Shown piece by piece: positions 62,068-64,000 of a stretch of 64,000 nucleotides of DNA. This stretch comes from Hydractinia symbiolongicarpus. Its lineage: Eukaryota; Cnidaria; Hydrozoa; Anthoathecata; Hydractiniidae. A model generated the notes under the pieces. The model saw only the letters and a program-made list of their open reading frames with translations, was not told where the DNA came from and did no database searches. Position 1 is the stretch's first letter. Every line of letters starts with the position of its first letter. Position numbers and translations under genes: made by a program. The stretch lies in contig NC_079889.1 of assembly GCF_029227915.1 (NCBI RefSeq), forward strand, positions 6,636,001-6,700,000. The letters run 5' to 3'.

Positions 62068-64000
62068 AGTGTAATAAAGGCCTCACACGTAGATCACGTG
62101 GTTCCATCTGCCTGCGCAGGTTACCATTGTACTATTTCTTCCAGTCTCAATGCACTACAACGTTCGAAGAGGTTTTCCTTAGCGCTGTGGCCTGACAACA
62201 CGCTTAACTACGTGCACAGTCCTATAAAGGCCGTAATATGGTCTTTTGCAGTCTAATAAAGGCCTCACACGTAAATCACGTGGTTTCACCTGCCTGTGCC
62301 GGTTACCATTGGACTAGTTGTTCCAGTCTCAATGCGCTACAACGTCCCAAGTCATTTTCATTAGCGCCATCGCCTTAGAACGCTCTTAACTACATGCACA
62401 GTCCTATAAAGGCTGTAATATGGCCTTTTGCAGTGTAATAAAGGCCTCACACGTAGATCACGTGGTTCCATCTGCCTGCGCAGGTTACCATTGTACTATT
62501 TCTTCCAGTCTCAATGCACTACAACGTTCGAAGAGGTTTTCCTTAGCGCTGTGGCCTGACAACACTCCTAACTACGTTCACAGTCCTATACAGGCTGTAA
62601 TATGGCCTTTTGCAGTCTAATAAAGGCCTCACACGTAAATCACGTGGTTCCATCTGCCTGCAAGGTTACCATTGGACTATTCCTTCAAATCTCAATGCAC
62701 TACAACGTTTCAAGAAGTTTTCCTTGGTGGCGTGGCCTTACAACACTCTTAACTACGTGCACAGTCCTATAAAGGCAGTAATATGGCCTTTTGCAGTCCA
62801 ATAAAGGCCGCAGACGTAAATCACGTGGTTTCAGCTGCCTGCGCAGGTTACCATTGGACTAGTCGTTCCAGTCTCAATGCGCTACAACGTCCCAAGTAGT
62901 TTTCATTAGCGCCATTGCCTTATAACACTCTTAACTACGTTCACAGTCCTATAAAGGCTGTAATATAGCATTTTGCAGTCTAATAAAGGCCTCACACGTA
63001 GATCACGTGGTTCCATCTGCCTGCGCAGGTTACCATTGGACTAGTTGTTCCAGTCTCAATGCACTACAACGTCCCAAGTCATTTTCATTAGCGCCGTCGA
63101 CTTAGAACGCGCTTAACTAAGTGCACAGTCCAATAAAGGCTGTAATATGGCCTTTTGCAGTCTAATAAAGGCCTCACACGTAAATCAGGTGGTTTTATCT
63201 GCCTGCGCAGCTTACCATTGGGCTATTCCTTCCAGTCTCTATGCGCTACAACGTTCTAAGTGGTTCTCCTTAGCGCTGTGGCCTTAGAACACTTTTAACT
63301 TCGTGCACAGTGCATTAAAGGCTGTAATATGGCCTTTTGCAGTCTAATAAAGGCTTCACACGTAAATCACGTGGTTTCACCTGCCTGCGCAGATTACCAT
63401 TGGACTAGTTGTTTCAGTCTCAATGCGCTACAACGTCCCAAGTCATTTTCATTAGCGCCATGGGCTTACAACACTCTTAACTACGTTCACAGTCCTATAA
63501 AGGCCGTAATATGGCCTTTTGCAGTCTAATAAAGGCCGCAGACGTAAATCACGCGGTTTCAGCTGCCTGCGCAGCTTACCATTGGACTAGTTGTTCCAGT
63601 CTCAATGCGCTACAACGTCCCAAGTCATTTTCATTAGCGCCATCGCCTTAGAACGCTCTTAACTACGTGCACAGTCCTATAAAGGCTGTAATATGGCCTT
63701 TCGCAGTCTAATAAAGGCCTCACACGTAGATCATGTGGTTCCATCTGCCTGCGCAGGTTACCATTGGACTAGTTGTTTCAATCTCAATGCGCTACAACGT
63801 CCCAAGTCATTTTCATTAGCGCCGTCGACTTAGAACGCGCTTAACTACGTGCACAGTCCTATAAAGGCTGTAATATGGCCTTTTGCAGTCTAATAAAGGC
63901 CTCACACGTAGATCACGTGGTTCCATCTGCCTGCAAAGGTTACCATTTGACTATTCCTTCCAGTCTCAATGCGCTACAACGTCCCAAGTCATTTTCCTTA
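62068..64000. repeat. Long higher-order repeat, copy 5 (cut by window end)
   Basis: Matches copy 3 at offset 8,700 up to about 63733, sharing the private variants that separate copies 3 and 5 from 1, 2 and 4. It then keeps the ATCATGTGG monomer that copy 3 lost, so it preserves the older arrangement at that point. The last bases end inside a CATTTGACTATTCC monomer. Confidence 0.85.

Larger units (their letters stand above)
1..64000. repeat. Satellite DNA array, ~182-bp monomer, about 350 head-to-tail copies
   Basis: The same 182-bp sequence recurs from the first base to the last, all in one orientation. With the monomer phased at its ATGGCC, starts fall at 14, 196, 378, 560, 742, 924, 1106 and 1288, and the phase can be followed to 63329 once rare 181-, 183- and 164-bp units and one 254-bp double unit are allowed for. 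Bases 1-13 are the tail of a monomer and the last bases are an incomplete one, so the array runs beyond the window on both sides. Conserved words include GTTACCATTGGACT, ACAACGT, CTTAACTACGT and CACAGTCCTATA. The most variable parts are monomer positions about 22-55 and 105-135, where a few alternative haplotypes are shuffled between monomers. Arrays of this length with nested repeat units are typical of eukaryotic centromeric or heterochromatic satellites. That genomic location is inferred, not shown. Confidence 0.98.
56591..64000. repeat. Second super-unit, shortened by 5,442 bp
   Basis: Starts with the same leader, then copies 4 and 5. Up to 59237 it follows the first super-unit at offset 14,142, and from 59213 at offset 8,700. 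The difference, 5,442 bp, equals copy 1 plus two monomers. The whole segment is explained by one duplication of a 14.1-kb block and one later deletion by unequal exchange. The right end lies outside the window. Confidence 0.83.

Noticed and set aside
378-63529. More than 150 forward open reading frames of 60-75 codons with similar products
   Set aside because: They are the satellite monomer read in one frame. They repeat every 182 bp, overlap each other, are broken by TAG in many units, and show changes at all codon positions. No ribosome-binding or splice context and no known domain was seen.
1-64000. CRISPR array
   Set aside because: The spacing is regular, but the whole 182-bp unit is repeated. 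There are no short repeats separated by unrelated spacers and no cas genes.
1-64000. Alpha satellite or a well-known plant 180-bp satellite
   Set aside because: The unit length is 182 rather than 171 bp, and I recognise none of the typical words of those families. Without a database search I do not assign a family or species.
1-64000. Large inverted repeats or strand switches within the array
   Set aside because: All monomers I traced run in the same direction. Only short inverted repeats within a monomer were found.

Overview
The whole 64 kb window is one uninterrupted tandem satellite array. The basic unit is a monomer of about 182 bp, present roughly 350 times, always in the same orientation. 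I found no gene, RNA gene, transposon, CRISPR array or unique sequence anywhere in it. One monomer counted by hand (1288-1469) is 46% G+C and has seven CpG sites. This is what eukaryotic centromeric, pericentromeric or other heterochromatic DNA looks like in a long-read assembly. The species cannot be named from the sequence: the monomer is not the 171-bp primate alpha satellite, and I see no CENP-B box. The many short open reading frames of 60-67 codons are the same monomer read over and over, and are not genes.

The array is organised on several levels. Level 1 is the 182-bp monomer, with recurrent length variants of 181, 183 and 164 bp and one 110-bp deletion. Level 2 is local duplication of dimers to 13-mers. 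Level 3 is larger blocks.

Layout: 1-10218 is block A, and a near-identical copy (block B) lies at 21662-31879, exactly 21,661 bp away. Between them, 14368-18191 and 18192-22015 are a head-to-tail duplication of 3,824 bp (21 monomers). At 31110-35659 a 12-monomer unit is followed by a 13-monomer copy of itself. From about 35.7 to 41.4 kb the array is a patchwork of short duplications, including its only strongly truncated monomer (junction near 38509). From about 41.6 kb to the end the monomer variants change and a long higher-order repeat appears. Its full unit is 29 monomers (5,260 bp), and each unit start is marked by the same 18-bp-short junction (43029/43030, 48107/48108, 53367/53368, 57171/57172, 62067/62068). 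These units form a still larger repeat: 42449-56590 (14,142 bp) starts again at 56591, and the second copy has lost 5,442 bp at a crossover inside 59213-59237.

The window therefore records how a satellite array expands, shrinks and homogenises by unequal exchange and conversion. The most notable sequence-level signal is a three-arm set of inverted repeats (AAAGGCC / GGCCTTT / AAAGGCC) at the monomer junction, together with several short palindromes at fixed places. All comparisons were made by eye. Offsets were cross-checked at several anchor points, but identities were not computed.
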